From Catenulispora acidiphila DSM 44928 (GTDB taxonomy: Bacteria; Actinomycetota; Actinomycetes; Streptomycetales; Catenulisporaceae), in the NCBI RefSeq assembly GCF_000024025.1, contig NC_013131.1, positions 1,178,001-1,242,000 of the forward strand: a stretch of 64,000 nt of DNA. Direction: 5' to 3'. The stretch's first letter is position 1, and every line of letters begins with the position of its first letter. A program made the position numbers and the translations under genes. Of the stretch, positions 8,510 to 18,400 are shown piece after piece. The notes beneath the pieces are model-generated. The model was given only the letters and a program-made list of their open reading frames with translations. It made no database searches and was not told the origin of the DNA.

Positions 8510-8586
8510 ATGTACCTTTCCACCGGCCGCAGCGATGCTGGGGATACTCACGTATAGGTGACACGGCGGAGCTGCGCAACGTTCTG

Positions 8587-9597
8587 TCAGATGGCAGGTA
8601 TCTCTGTTCCCGCGCCGGCGACCACGATCTTCCCCCGTGCGTGCCCCAGTTCCTGACGTTCGACCGCGCTCGGCAACTCCTCGAAGCGCAACACCTGGTC
8701 GATAACGGGAATCACCTCGTCGGCGGTGATGAGTTCCGCCACCTCGGCGAGCTTCCCCGGCTTGTCCCGGTAGGCGACGGTATCGGCCATCGCCACGCGC
8801 TGCCGCACCACCGGCGCCGAAATCATCGCACCGAGCATGTGGCCCATCGGCTGGAACCAGCGCCCCGCCTGACCGCCGACGAGGACGAGCGTGCCGTCGC
8901 GCAGCAAGGCGCGGCGAAGTCTGCGCGCCGGATACTGACCGGCGACGTCGACGATCGCGTCGTATCTGCGTCCTGCGTTGGTGAAATCGTGCCGTTGGTA
9001 GTCGATGACGGTGGTCGCGCCGAGGGCTTCGGCGAGATCGGCGTTCTTCGGACCGCACACGGCGGTCACCGTGGCTCCGGCGGCGCGCGCCATTTGGACG
9101 GCGAAGGAACCGACCCCGCCGGTCGCGCCGTTGACCAGGACCTCTTGACCCGACGCGACGTGTGCGACGTCGCGGACCGCGAGCAGCGCGGTCATCGCGG
9201 CCATGGGGACGGCGGCAGCCTGCTCGAAGGACATGTTCTGCGGCTTGGGAACCAGGACGTCTTCGGGTACTGCGACGTACTCGGCGAAGCCGCCGTGGTC
9301 GAGCAGCGCGAAGACCGCATCGCCGGGCTTGAAGCGCGTCACGGCCTGGCCGACGGCTTCGACCTCGCCGGCCATGTCGCAACCCAGGATGCGGATATTC
9401 GGCGCGCGCAGACCGATCGTCTTGCTCAGGAGGCGGGCGACGACCGGCTCGCCGCGCATGTGGTGCCAGTCGTAGGGATTGATCGACGTCGCCCGGTTTC
9501 GGACCAGGACCTCGTGGTCCGCCGGGACGGGCTGGTCGACGTCGGTGAGCTCCAGGTTGGTCGGTGGTCCGTACGCACGCAGTACGTAGGCCTTCAT
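8587..9597 (-). CDS. NAD(P)-dependent alcohol dehydrogenase, quinone-oxidoreductase type
   Basis: A 336-residue medium-chain dehydrogenase. The N-terminal GroES-like part (residues 1-120) has NPYDWHHMRG and GCDMAGEVEAVG but lacks the zinc-binding cysteine cluster. The Rossmann part has the NADPH loop VLVNGATGGVGSFAVQMARAAG (about 145-165). This combination is typical of zinc-independent NADPH:quinone reductases/enoyl reductases. It is divergent from the TetR regulator at 9723 across three palindromic operators, so it is likely induced by a small molecule that releases that repressor. Confidence 0.88.
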   Translation of the reverse strand: MKAYVLRAYGPPTNLELTDVDQPVPADHEVLVRNRATSINPYDWHHMRGEPVVARLLSKTIGLRAPNIRILGCDMAGEVEAVGQAVTRFKPGDAVFALLDHGGFAEYVAVPEDVLVPKPQNMSFEQAAAVPMAAMTALLAVRDVAHVASGQEVLVNGATGGVGSFAVQMARAAGATVTAVCGPKNADLAEALGATTVIDYQRHDFTNAGRRYDAIVDVAGQYPARRLRRALLRDGTLVLVGGQAGRWFQPMGHMLGAMISAPVVRQRVAMADTVAYRDKPGKLAEVAELITADEVIPVIDQVLRFEELPSAVERQELGHARGKIVVAGAGTEIPAI

Positions 9598-9614
9598 CGC
9601 TGATCCCCCTCCGC

Positions 9615-9659
9615 CTTACAGCGTAAGTCTTACGCCGTAAGGCAACCTTACGGCGTAAG
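9615..9659. promoter_or_regulatory. Three tandem 13-bp palindromic operators
   Basis: Three near-identical 13-bp palindromes lie between the dehydrogenase and TetR genes: CTTACAGCGTAAG (9615-9627), CTTACGCCGTAAG (9629-9641) and CTTACGGCGTAAG (9647-9659). The arms CTTAC/GTAAG are perfect in all three; only the central three bases change. Start-to-start spacing is 14 and 18 bp. This is the pattern of a cooperative TetR-type operator that would cover both divergent promoters. Confidence 0.85.
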
Positions 9660-9722
9660 GTTGGAAGGGGCAAGAGACGTGGTCGGCCTTGTACGATCGG
9701 CTTCGATGGAACAGGAACGCAT

Positions 9723-10421
9723 GTGAGCGCCGAAGCCCCGGCGGGGACAGAGCCGCGGACCCCGCTGAGCCGGGACCGCGTGTTGCGCGCTGCCGTCGAC
9801 ATCGCCGACAAGGGAGGCATCGCCTCGCTGACGATGCGCCGCCTGGGCGAAACCGTCGGCGCCGAGGCGATGTCGCTGTACTACCACGTCGCGAACAAGG
9901 AGGCGCTGCTTGACGGCGTCGCCGACGTCATGATCGCCGAGATCGTCGACGCCGTCGCGGACATCCCCGCGCCCCCGGACGCTGCGGCGTGGAAGGGCGT
10001 CATGCGTAGCAGGATCCTGACAGCGCGCGAAGTTCTCCTGCGCCACCCCTGGGCTCCCGGCGTACTGCAGAGCCGCACGGCGGCCAGCCCGGCGGTGCTG
10101 AGCTACATCGACACGACGCTCGGCATCATGGTGGCCGGCGGCTTCACCTACGACCAGGCGCATCACGCGATGCACGCCCTCGGCAGCCGCGCCTTCGGCT
10201 TCGCCCAGGAGCTGTTCAACCCCGCCGGCGACCCGGGCGAGGAGCCGCATCCGGAGGTGTTGGCCGGCATCGCCAGCCAGTTCCCGCACCTGGCGGCGAT
10301 GATCGTCGACGCGGTCCACAACACGCCCGAGAACACGCTCGGATGGTGCGACGACCAGACCGAGTTCGAGTTCGGGCTCGATCTGCTGCTGAACGGGCTC
10401 GACGGGATGCGCCCCAGCTGA
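9723..10421 (+). CDS. TetR family regulator (TetR_C class)
   Basis: A 232-residue regulator. The DNA-binding domain is at residues 15-62 (LSRDRVLRAAVDIADKGGIASLTMRRLGETVGAEAMSLYYHVANKEALLD) with the LYYHV motif typical of true TetR-like repressors. The larger C-terminal domain with conserved His residues (HAMHALGSRAFGF) resembles the tetracycline-repressor C-terminal family. The GTG start lies two bases inside an ATG that is followed at once by a stop. It probably binds the three CTTAC-N3-GTAAG sites and controls itself and the divergent dehydrogenase. Confidence 0.9.
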   Translation: MSAEAPAGTEPRTPLSRDRVLRAAVDIADKGGIASLTMRRLGETVGAEAMSLYYHVANKEALLDGVADVMIAEIVDAVADIPAPPDAAAWKGVMRSRILTAREVLLRHPWAPGVLQSRTAASPAVLSYIDTTLGIMVAGGFTYDQAHHAMHALGSRAFGFAQELFNPAGDPGEEPHPEVLAGIASQFPHLAAMIVDAVHNTPENTLGWCDDQTEFEFGLDLLLNGLDGMRPS

Positions 10422-10479
10422 TCGCCTGATCGCCGGTGCGCCGGCGGCGATTCAGCAGTCTTATTCACATCTCAAGCCA

Positions 10480-10514
10480 AGAGCGGCTGCCTTGTTCTTC
10501 AAGGCAGCCGCTCT
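10480..10514. terminator. Strong bidirectional terminator
   Basis: Perfect 15-bp arms AGAGCGGCTGCCTTG and CAAGGCAGCCGCTCT with a TTCTT loop, between the convergent TetR gene and the secreted protein gene. Confidence 0.9.
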
Positions 10515-10528
10515 GGTTGTATCTCGGT

Positions 10529-11665
10529 TCAGCGGCTCGCAGTGAGGATCAGCGGCTGGAACGGGCTCGTCTCGTCCGGCGTGTAGACGCCGCCGACGGT
10601 GACGGTGCTGGAGTTCACGGACAGGGAGTAGGGCGTCGAGTCGACGCCGACCGTCGGCAGGTTCAGCGAGTGCCAGCCGGTACCGTCCAGCTGCTCGCCG
10701 TAGGACTGGCTGGTGGTCTTGTCGTAGCCGACGACCGTGACGCCGCCGGGGGTCACGGCGGCGGCGTTGACCACGCCGGTGCCCGGAGCCGCGACGGTCT
10801 TCCAGCTGTGGCCGTCGTAGTGCGCGACCAGCGGGTGGCCGCGGTCCTTGTCATCGACGAGGGTGCGCCCGGCGGCCCAGACGTTGTTCGGCGCGGCGGC
10901 CACGACGGTGTTGAACTCGCCGTACAGACCGGTGTTCGGGACGGTCGCGCGCGTCCAGGTGTGGCCGTCGTAGTGCAGCAGCACCGGCTGGTCGGTGCCG
11001 TCGGTGAGGACGCCGCCGGCCCAGATGTCGCGGGGTCCGGTGGCCGAGATGCTGAACAGTTCCGTGTCGGGAACGGCCGCCGGGAGCTTGATCTGCTGCC
11101 AGGCCTTGCCGTTCCAGTGCTCGATGAGGCCGGTCTCGTAGGAGTCGTCGCCGCGCATGCGCTGCGTCCAGCCGACGGCCCAGGCGTCACGCGGGCCGAC
11201 GGTGGCGACGCCGAGGAATCCGGCGGAGAGCGTCCCGTCAGGGACCGAGGCGCTGGCGGTCTGCCAAGCCTTGCCGTCCCAGTGCTCGGTGAGGATCGAA
11301 CCGTCGGTCGCCGAGTCGTTGTCGCCGACCAGCCACACGTTGCGGGCACCGTCGGCGGACAGCGCGTTGATCCGGCTGTTCGCGCCGTCGGCGGGAGTGG
11401 CGACCCGCTTCCACGCACTCCCGGCGCGGTCGTCGCGGGCCAGCAGCAGCGGGGTGAGCGTCGTGCTGTCGCCGTCGGTGATCAGCCGGAAGCCGGCGCC
11501 CCAGGTGGTGTGCTGGTCGATCTGGGTCATCGCCAGGACGTTGCCGGACCCGGTCGGGACCGGGACCTGCTGCCAGCGGCCGGCCGCCTGCGCGGTGCCG
11601 ACGGCCGTCGCGGTGAAGGCCGCGGCGGACAGCAGCGCCACCGCCGCTCGTTTCGCTGAGTTCAT
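10529..11665 (-). CDS. Secreted beta-propeller-like repeat protein
   Basis: A 378-residue exported protein. The signal peptide is MNSAKRAAVALLSAAAFTATAVGTAQA, cleaved near residue 27. The rest is built of about six repeats of roughly 50 residues sharing an (A/V)W-x-VG core followed by EHW(D/N)GKAWQ or HYDGHTW. The pattern resembles the WD/BNR-like propeller proteins of actinomycetes. No catalytic residues are visible; a binding or structural role outside the cell is likely. The start is fixed by GAGGAGG upstream; the open frame extends further but without a signal-like start. Confidence 0.72.
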   Translation of the reverse strand: MNSAKRAAVALLSAAAFTATAVGTAQAAGRWQQVPVPTGSGNVLAMTQIDQHTTWGAGFRLITDGDSTTLTPLLLARDDRAGSAWKRVATPADGANSRINALSADGARNVWLVGDNDSATDGSILTEHWDGKAWQTASASVPDGTLSAGFLGVATVGPRDAWAVGWTQRMRGDDSYETGLIEHWNGKAWQQIKLPAAVPDTELFSISATGPRDIWAGGVLTDGTDQPVLLHYDGHTWTRATVPNTGLYGEFNTVVAAAPNNVWAAGRTLVDDKDRGHPLVAHYDGHSWKTVAAPGTGVVNAAAVTPGGVTVVGYDKTTSQSYGEQLDGTGWHSLNLPTVGVDSTPYSLSVNSSTVTVGGVYTPDETSPFQPLILTASR

Positions 11666-11778
11666 GAATATGCCTCCTCGGTCTTGGAGGCGCCCCGTTT
11701 CAACACCCCCGTGACTCCTCGACGCCCGGGACAGAGGCGAGGTTGCATCAGGGCGACGGATCCCCGACAGGCGCCGCG

Positions 11779-11816
11779 CGACGGGGTCGGACACTGGAAG
11801 GTGTCCGACCCCGTCG
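11779..11816. terminator. Terminator downstream of the 11836-13863 gene
   Basis: Perfect 16-bp arms CGACGGGGTCGGACAC and GTGTCCGACCCCGTCG with a 6-base loop, just past the stop of the leftward secreted protein gene. Confidence 0.85.
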
Positions 11817-11835
11817 TTCGCATCGCGGATTTAGA

Positions 11836-13863
11836 TCAGCCGATCGTGTAGGCGTTGGCCGTGGTCTGGGTGATCGAGCCGCCGAGTGCGTCGGACGCCG
11901 TCACCTTCAGCCACGGCGTGCTGCCCTTGGCGCCGGTGTTCGCCCAGAGGGCGACGTAGGTGCCGGAGCCCGCCGGGACCACCTTGGCGGGGGTCCAGGT
12001 CGCGCCCTTGTCGTAGGACACTGACACGGTGGCGCTGTTGACCGCCGCGTGTGAGCCGGCGCCGTTGTAGGACTGGTGGCCGACGTGCAGCTCCAGGGTC
12101 GCCAGCGGGCCGTGGACGGTGTTCTCGATGTCGCCGGCCAGGTGGTAGTTCAGGTTCAGCACCGGCAGGATCGAGCACGGCGTGGTGCTGTCGGCCTGCG
12201 CGTAGCAGGAGTCGCCGGACGGCAGTGTCCACTTCGGATCCGGAGTCGGTGTGTAGGGCACCGTGATGTCGGTGTGCGTCACCGTGGACTGCGTGATCGG
12301 GAACGCGCTGAAGTCCTGGTCGTAGACGAGCCGGTAGGTGCCGGGCTGCTGGGCCTGCCCGGTGAGCTCGGTGCCGTAGACGCCGTCCTGTGAGGCGACC
12401 TGAGTGCCGTCACGGTAGACCGTCAGGTGGAGGTCGGCCGGGCCCATCGGGCTGCCCTCCGTGTCCGGCGAGCTGTCCTGGAACATGTTCAGGGACAGAT
12501 CGACCGTGCCGCCGTCGGCGCACGCGCGGCAGGTGGTGCGGCCCTGATACTGGCCGACCTGCGGCGTCAGCGGGCCGCGACCCCAGGTGCGCCAGGTGTC
12601 GATGTGTCCGACGTATGCCGGATCGTCCGCGATCATGGAGAGCGTGGACGGGGGACCGTTGGTGAAGTCCGGGAGGTCTGTCGTGATCATGCGGGCCCAG
12701 TTCAGGTCGCCGACCGCGCTGACGTATTCGGTCAGACTGCCCGGAGAGGCCATGGGCTCGCCGGCGGTGGCGGAGCCGTACACCGGGGACGACGGCCCGG
12801 TCATGAACATCCCCAAGTGCGTGGTGTTGCCCGGATCGCTGACGAAGGTGTTGTGGATCGTGGCCAGCGTCGAGGGGTCGACGCGGTGGGTCTGGTCGGC
12901 GTCGACGTGGTCCGCCGCCGGGAACATCACGTCGTAGCGGTAGGGATCGGCGGTCCCGCTCGGACCGGTGGCGCTCCAGCCCATCAGCTGGAACGTGAAC
13001 GTGCCGAACCGCGGTTTCGCGGTCGGCGTGACGTAGGTGGCATCGGCGCCGGCGTCGGTCGAAATGAGGAAGTCGAAGTCGCCATTGACGTCAGTGTTCT
13101 GATAAAAAATGGTGCTGGCTACGGGGCTGGCCGGTCGGGGAGTCGTCGCCTGCACCCGCGCTGTCGCGGTGCGCTCGTCGGCGGTCAGGGTGGTCGTGCC
13201 GGTGCCGCCGACGGTGATGTCGAGCTGGGTCGCCATGTACATCGTCGAGGACTGCGTCGCGGGATCCCAGCTGACGAACATGGTGTTCGCGATGTAGTGC
13301 CCGGCGGGCACGGCGACCCGCGCCACCCCGTTGACGATCGGGACGGGAGAGGCGCCCCACTTGTTGATGTCGTCGACGTTGGTCAGGAACGTCGTGCCGT
13401 CGGCTGCCGCTCCGTCCATCCCCACGCCGTTGATCTGCACGATGTTCAGCGGGTAGTGCGGTATCACGGCTGGCGCGACCGGTGCGACCGGCGCGCTGTC
13501 CGCGCTCAGGTCCGCGATCTCGTACTCGGACGGCACGAACGTGCTGGGCGTGGCCAGTACCGAGTCGGGGATGACGTACGTGTGGTGCGCGTCCGGCGAG
13601 TAGCGGACGGAGGACACGCTGCTGCCGTCCGGAGCCAGGACCGCGGTGCTGGCGGCGCGACCGGAGCCGGTGACCACCACCCGGTCCCCGTTCGGCAGGA
13701 CATTGATGTGCGGGGCGGCGGCGTTGAACATGGCCGGCGCGAGGCCCACGGCGGCGGGCGGTTGCGGCGCGGCGGTCGCGCCGGCGGCGGCACCGGCGGT
13801 GGTGGCCACGGCCAGGGCTATCACCGCTGCCAGAGTCGGGATACGGCGAGTACGTGCTACCAC
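11836..13863 (-). CDS. Large secreted protein of unknown function
   Basis: A 675-residue exported protein. It begins at a GTG preceded by GAGGAG and carries a signal peptide (VARTRRIPTLAAVIALAVAT, cut near an Ala-rich site). An N-terminal region of about 120 residues (LPNGDRVVVTGSGRAAS, then HHTYVIPD) resembles the start of secreted subtilisin-like proteins, but no Asp-His-Ser protease triad could be found. Middle and C-terminal parts are beta-rich with Ig-like features, ending in VSVSYDKGATWTPAKVV, a common C-terminal module of actinomycete secreted proteins. Two Cys pairs (TTCRACADGG; SCYAQADSTTPCS) probably form disulfides. It may be an adhesin or a protease-like protein without its catalytic domain. 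Confidence 0.65.
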   Translation of the reverse strand: MVARTRRIPTLAAVIALAVATTAGAAAGATAAPQPPAAVGLAPAMFNAAAPHINVLPNGDRVVVTGSGRAASTAVLAPDGSSVSSVRYSPDAHHTYVIPDSVLATPSTFVPSEYEIADLSADSAPVAPVAPAVIPHYPLNIVQINGVGMDGAAADGTTFLTNVDDINKWGASPVPIVNGVARVAVPAGHYIANTMFVSWDPATQSSTMYMATQLDITVGGTGTTTLTADERTATARVQATTPRPASPVASTIFYQNTDVNGDFDFLISTDAGADATYVTPTAKPRFGTFTFQLMGWSATGPSGTADPYRYDVMFPAADHVDADQTHRVDPSTLATIHNTFVSDPGNTTHLGMFMTGPSSPVYGSATAGEPMASPGSLTEYVSAVGDLNWARMITTDLPDFTNGPPSTLSMIADDPAYVGHIDTWRTWGRGPLTPQVGQYQGRTTCRACADGGTVDLSLNMFQDSSPDTEGSPMGPADLHLTVYRDGTQVASQDGVYGTELTGQAQQPGTYRLVYDQDFSAFPITQSTVTHTDITVPYTPTPDPKWTLPSGDSCYAQADSTTPCSILPVLNLNYHLAGDIENTVHGPLATLELHVGHQSYNGAGSHAAVNSATVSVSYDKGATWTPAKVVPAGSGTYVALWANTGAKGSTPWLKVTASDALGGSITQTTANAYTIG

Positions 13864-14153
13864 AAGCAGCTCCTCACAGATCGTCGCCACGGCTCCGGCG
13901 CTCGGGCTTGCCCAGGTGCGAAGCCGCGTGCTTTGCGGTGTCAGAGCGTGCGGGAGCCCCGAATGGTTGGCTCGAAGACGTGAATCCGTTCTCTGATTCC
14001 GCGGATCACGAACGTGAGAATAGTTCAGCTCGCCTCTTCCTACTTGCGGGTAGCTGGGCTTACCCTTCCGGACACGGCTCACTGTGACGACGGTCATAGT
14101 GCCGGTTCTCTGCGGTTCTTCCCTGTCCCCGGGCTCGTCAGGAATCGATACAT

Positions 14154-15221
14154 ATGCGTAGATCAGTTATCGCGTTCGTCGCCGGTGCGGTCGTGTGCGC
14201 CGCCGTCGCCGGGGTGATTCGGTTCAAGCTGGTGCCGGACGCCGAGCGCGTCCAGAGCGACCAGAACACCGTCGACCGCTACACCGGGACCGCCACGTAC
14301 CTCGATCAGCGTGCGGTGGCCGGCGGTGATCTGGCGCACGCGTTCGTCAAGGACTCGCCGTTCACCGCGGTGGAGACCGTCAAGGCGGCCGGTATGCACG
14401 GCAACGTCGCGGTGCTGTCGGACGTGACCGCGATCAGCGGCGCCGGCGGCGTGCTCGGCAATCCCACGGCGACCTGGGCCGTCGATCGCAAAACCCTGAT
14501 GCCCGCCGCCGCGCCGGCCGGCGTCAAGGCCGACGCCCACCAGGGTCTGGCCGTCGGCTTCGCCTTCTCGCCCGACAAGCACGACTACCCGTGGTGGGAC
14601 GGCGCGACCGGCACGCAGGCGACGGCGAAGTACGTGCGCAGCGAGAACCACGTCGGCCGGTCCACCTACGTGTACACGGTGGACGTCTCCGGAGCGTTGA
14701 AGGACCCTGCCACGCTGGCGCAGATGCCGCAGGCGGTCCCGGTCGCGGTGCTCAAGGGCCTGGCCGCGACGATGGCACCTGACCTGCAGGGCGCCCTGTC
14801 GGCGCTGCTGCCGCCGGGCGGCGACAGCGTGATGGTCCCGCTGACGTACACATCCGCGACGAAGACCACGATGTGGGTGGACCAGCTGACCGGCACGACC
14901 GTCGACGCCGACTCCCACCAGACGGTGGCCGCGCAGATGAAGTCGAAGCTGGGGACAGTGCCGCTGACACCCGTGCTGGACGTGGACACCAAGTTCTCAC
15001 CGGCCGGCATCGCCGACGCGGTCAAGCAGTCCAAGGACGACCAGTCGCAGCTGCTGTGGGAGGGGACCGTCGCGCCGATCGCCTTGCTGGTCCTCGCCGT
15101 GGCGCTGCTCGCCGGCGCGGTGATGATGGGCCGTCGCGGCCGCGTCGCCACTGCCCCGGCCGGCGCTGGCACCGACGACGACACGCCGGAGACCCTCGAA
15201 CCGACCGCGAAGGAAGAGTAG
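14154..15221 (+). CDS. DUF3068 family membrane-anchored protein
   Basis: A 355-residue protein with an N-terminal membrane segment (residues 4-24, SVIAFVAGAVVCAAVAGVIRF), an extracellular region of about 280 residues, and a second membrane segment near residues 300-322 followed by a short acidic cytoplasmic tail. This matches the actinobacterial DUF3068 (porin PorA family) group, whose function is not settled. The sequence FSPDKHDYPWWDGATG is a good family marker. It is divergent from the 11836-13863 secreted protein gene; the 290-bp spacer holds both promoters and no clear operator. It ends at a terminator at 15239. Confidence 0.82.
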   Translation: MRRSVIAFVAGAVVCAAVAGVIRFKLVPDAERVQSDQNTVDRYTGTATYLDQRAVAGGDLAHAFVKDSPFTAVETVKAAGMHGNVAVLSDVTAISGAGGVLGNPTATWAVDRKTLMPAAAPAGVKADAHQGLAVGFAFSPDKHDYPWWDGATGTQATAKYVRSENHVGRSTYVYTVDVSGALKDPATLAQMPQAVPVAVLKGLAATMAPDLQGALSALLPPGGDSVMVPLTYTSATKTTMWVDQLTGTTVDADSHQTVAAQMKSKLGTVPLTPVLDVDTKFSPAGIADAVKQSKDDQSQLLWEGTVAPIALLVLAVALLAGAVMMGRRGRVATAPAGAGTDDDTPETLEPTAKEE

Positions 15222-15238
15222 CCAGATCCTTCACCGTC

Positions 15239-15293
15239 CTCGCGGCGGCGACAGTGCGCACGTCCCGTGCTGTCGCCGCCGCGAGCTTGTTTT
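15239..15293 (+). terminator. Intrinsic terminator after the DUF3068 gene
   Basis: Perfect 16-bp arms CTCGCGGCGGCGACAG (15239-15254) and CTGTCGCCGCCGCGAG (15270-15285), followed by CTTGTTTT. Confidence 0.9.
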
Positions 15294-15496
15294 CCCTCCG
15301 ATTCTTGCAAGGGAAGGTGTCCCGGCACCGCGGCGGCGGGGAAGGTTGCTGGTCAGGAATTTGTTGCGGCGCACACCCTTGACAGAAGGTGGCGTGCTCG
15401 CGAATCTTTGACGCGTTGTCCTCCGATAAAGCGGTGCAGAAACTCTGGGTATCGCAGGGTTCTGCCAGGTCACGGTCCAGATTGGGCGTAGGGCTC

Positions 15497-18400
15497 ATGG
15501 CACAGGAATCGAATCAGCCGTTCCGCGCGTCGCGGCGGACCGTCGTCGCGGCGGCGTCGACTTTGTTGGCCGGCTTCGCGGTGGACACCGCTTTCCCGAG
15601 TGTCGGCTTCGCCGCCGAGCCGGGGAAGGCTGGAGTCCCGGGTCATGCGCCGGCGCCGGGGGAGCTGGCGATGTACCGGCCGATCGAGGTCTCCTCGACC
15701 GATTACGCGCCCACGCCTGGCGCGTTCGCCGTCGACCGGGTGACCTCGGCCGGGGTCAGGGGTACCGGGTGGCGCGCCGCGGCCGGTGATCCGCAGTGGA
15801 TCTCCGTGGACTTGCAGGCTGTCTGCCAGGTCACCTCTGTCCATCTGACCTTCGAGGCGGCCGCGGGCGATCCGGTCTTCGTCAAGCCGACCTCCGGCAA
15901 CTGGGCCGATGGGACGACGGGCAAGGAGCTGCTCTCCAGCTACGCGTCCGCCTTCGTCGTCGAGGTGTCGACGGACAAGAAGTCGTGGACGAGCGTGTAT
16001 CAGACGGCGTCGGGCACCGGCGGCGCGGTCGTGATCGACCTGGCGGCTCCGGTCTCGGCGCGCTGGGTGCGGCTGACGGCGTCCAAGCGCTCGGATGCGA
16101 ATCCCTTGGGACTCAACGGTTTCCAGGTGTACGGCAGCGCGAGCGGGCACCGGCCCGCCGCCACCGGGTGGACCGACTGGGGTACGCACGACAACCACGC
16201 GCCCGGACTGGTCGTGGCCGCCGACGGCACCGTGCCGCTGGAGTCCGGCTGGGTGCTGACGATGGACGACTGGGCTCCCGGCGACGGGACCGCGCTGTCC
16301 GTGCCGACCGTGGACACCAGCGGGTGGTTGCCCGCCACGGTTCCCGGGACCGTCCTGGCCTCGCTCGTCGAGCAGGGGCATCTGCCCGATCCGGTCGCGG
16401 GCTTCAACAACCTGCGGATTCCCGAGGCGCTGTCCCGCCATTCCTGGTGGTACAAGCGCGACTTCGCGCTGCCCGCCGCGCTGGGCGCCGGGCACGGACG
16501 CCGGATCTGGCTGGAGTTCGACGGAGTCAACCACCAGGCCGCGCTGTTCCTCAACGGAGCGCAGATCGGCAGCCTCACCTACCCGTTCGCGCGCGCCGCG
16601 ATCGAGGTGACCGAGCACTTGGTCGCCGGCGAGCAGTCCCTGGCCGTGAAGATCGACCCGATGCCGATTCCCGGCAGCCCGGGCGACAAGGGACCGGCCG
16701 GTCAGTCCTGGGTCGATGCCGGCGCGCAGATCATGAACATGAACTCCCCGACATACCTGGCCGCCTCGGGCTGGGACTGGATGCCCGCGGTCCGCGACCG
16801 GGTCAGCGGTATCTGGAACCACGTGCGGCTGCGCTCCACCGGGGACGTCGTGATCGGCGACCCTCGGGTGGACACGGTGCTGCCGGCGCTGCCCGACACC
16901 ACCAGCGCGTCGGTGACCATCGTCGTTCCCGTGCGCAACGCCGGGTCCGCCGATGTCAGCGCGACCGTGACAGCGTCCTTCGACACCGTGCGCCTCTCGC
17001 AGACGGTGACCGTCCCGGCCGGTAAGAACCTGGACGTCACCTTCGCCCCGGCGAAGTTCGCGCAGCTGAACCTGCGCGATCCGAAGCTGTGGTGGCCCAA
17101 CGGCTACGGCGATGCGAACCTGCACACCTTGAACCTGGCGGTCACGGTCGCGGGTCAGCGCAGCGACCAGCGCACCACCCGCTTCGGCATCCGGCAGTTC
17201 GACTACGAGTACAAGACGCCGCTGCCCTTCGTCGCATCAGCCGACGCGTACACCCAGACCACGGACCTCGGTGCGCGGCAGGCGCGCTATGTGCGCATCA
17301 ACTGCCAGACGCGCGCGACCGGATGGGGCTTCTCGCTCTGGACGCTGTCCGTCCTGAACAGCGCCACGCCCGGTACCGACCTGGCACTGCACCAGCCGAC
17401 GACCGCATCGACGCAGGACCCCTCGAACCCGGTGACCAACGCCACCGACGGGGACGCGAACACCCGCTGGTCCTCCGACTTCGCCGACGACCAGTGGATC
17501 GAGGTGGACCTCGGGGCGTCAGTGTCCTTCGATCAGGTCGCCATCACCTGGGAGCAGGCGTACGCGCGCACGTACACCGTGCAGGTCTCGACGGACGGCT
17601 CGGTGTGGACGGACGCGAAGAGCGTGGACAACACGGCGATCCCGCTTCCGTTCAACGGCGGCGACGCGAGCCTGGACGTCGAGTCGTTCGCCGCGGCCTC
17701 CGGCCGCTACGTGCGGATCAGCGGCGGCGTGCGCGAGACCAGCTGGGGTAACTCGCTGTGGTCGCTGTCGGTCCTGAACAGCGCCACGCCCGGAGTCGAC
17801 CTGGCCTTGCACAAGACGGCCACCGCCTCGACCGAAGACCCCTCGAACCCGGCGGCCAACGCCACCGACGGCAACAGCGGCACCCGATGGTCCTCGGACT
17901 ATGCGGACAACCAATGGATCCAGGTGGATCTCGGCTCGTCGCAGACCTTTGACGGAGTCGGCATCCTGTGGGAGCAGGCGTATCCGAAGACCTACGTGAT
18001 CCAGGTGTCCGACGACGGCTCGTCGTGGACCGACGTGAAGACAGTCGGCCTCGCGCCGGAGTCGCTGAAGATCAGCGTGAACGGTGTCAGAGTCCTGTGC
18101 CGGGGCGGCAACTGGGGCTGGGACGAACTGCTGCGCCGGATGCCCTCCGACCGGATGGACGCGGCGATCCGCATGCATCGGGACATGAACTTCACGATGG
18201 TCCGCAACTGGGTCGGCGCCAGCAACCGTGAGGAGTTCTACGCCGCGTGCGACGAGTTCGGGCTGCTGGTGTGGAACGACTTCCCGAACGCCTGGGGCAT
18301 GGACCCGCCGGACCACGACGCGTACAACTCGATCGCCGCGGACACCGTCCTGCGCTACCGGATCCACCCGAGCGTCGTCGTGTGGTGCGGCGCGAACGAG

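Noticed and set aside
12427-13983. Plus-strand open frame of 518 codons opposite the large secreted protein
   Set aside because: Arg/Gly/Val-rich translation and no start signal; the minus-strand gene has a signal peptide and ribosome site.
15470-17125. Minus-strand open frame of 551 codons opposite the GH2 gene
   Set aside because: Composition is that of a codon shadow; the plus strand encodes clear GH2 and discoidin motifs.
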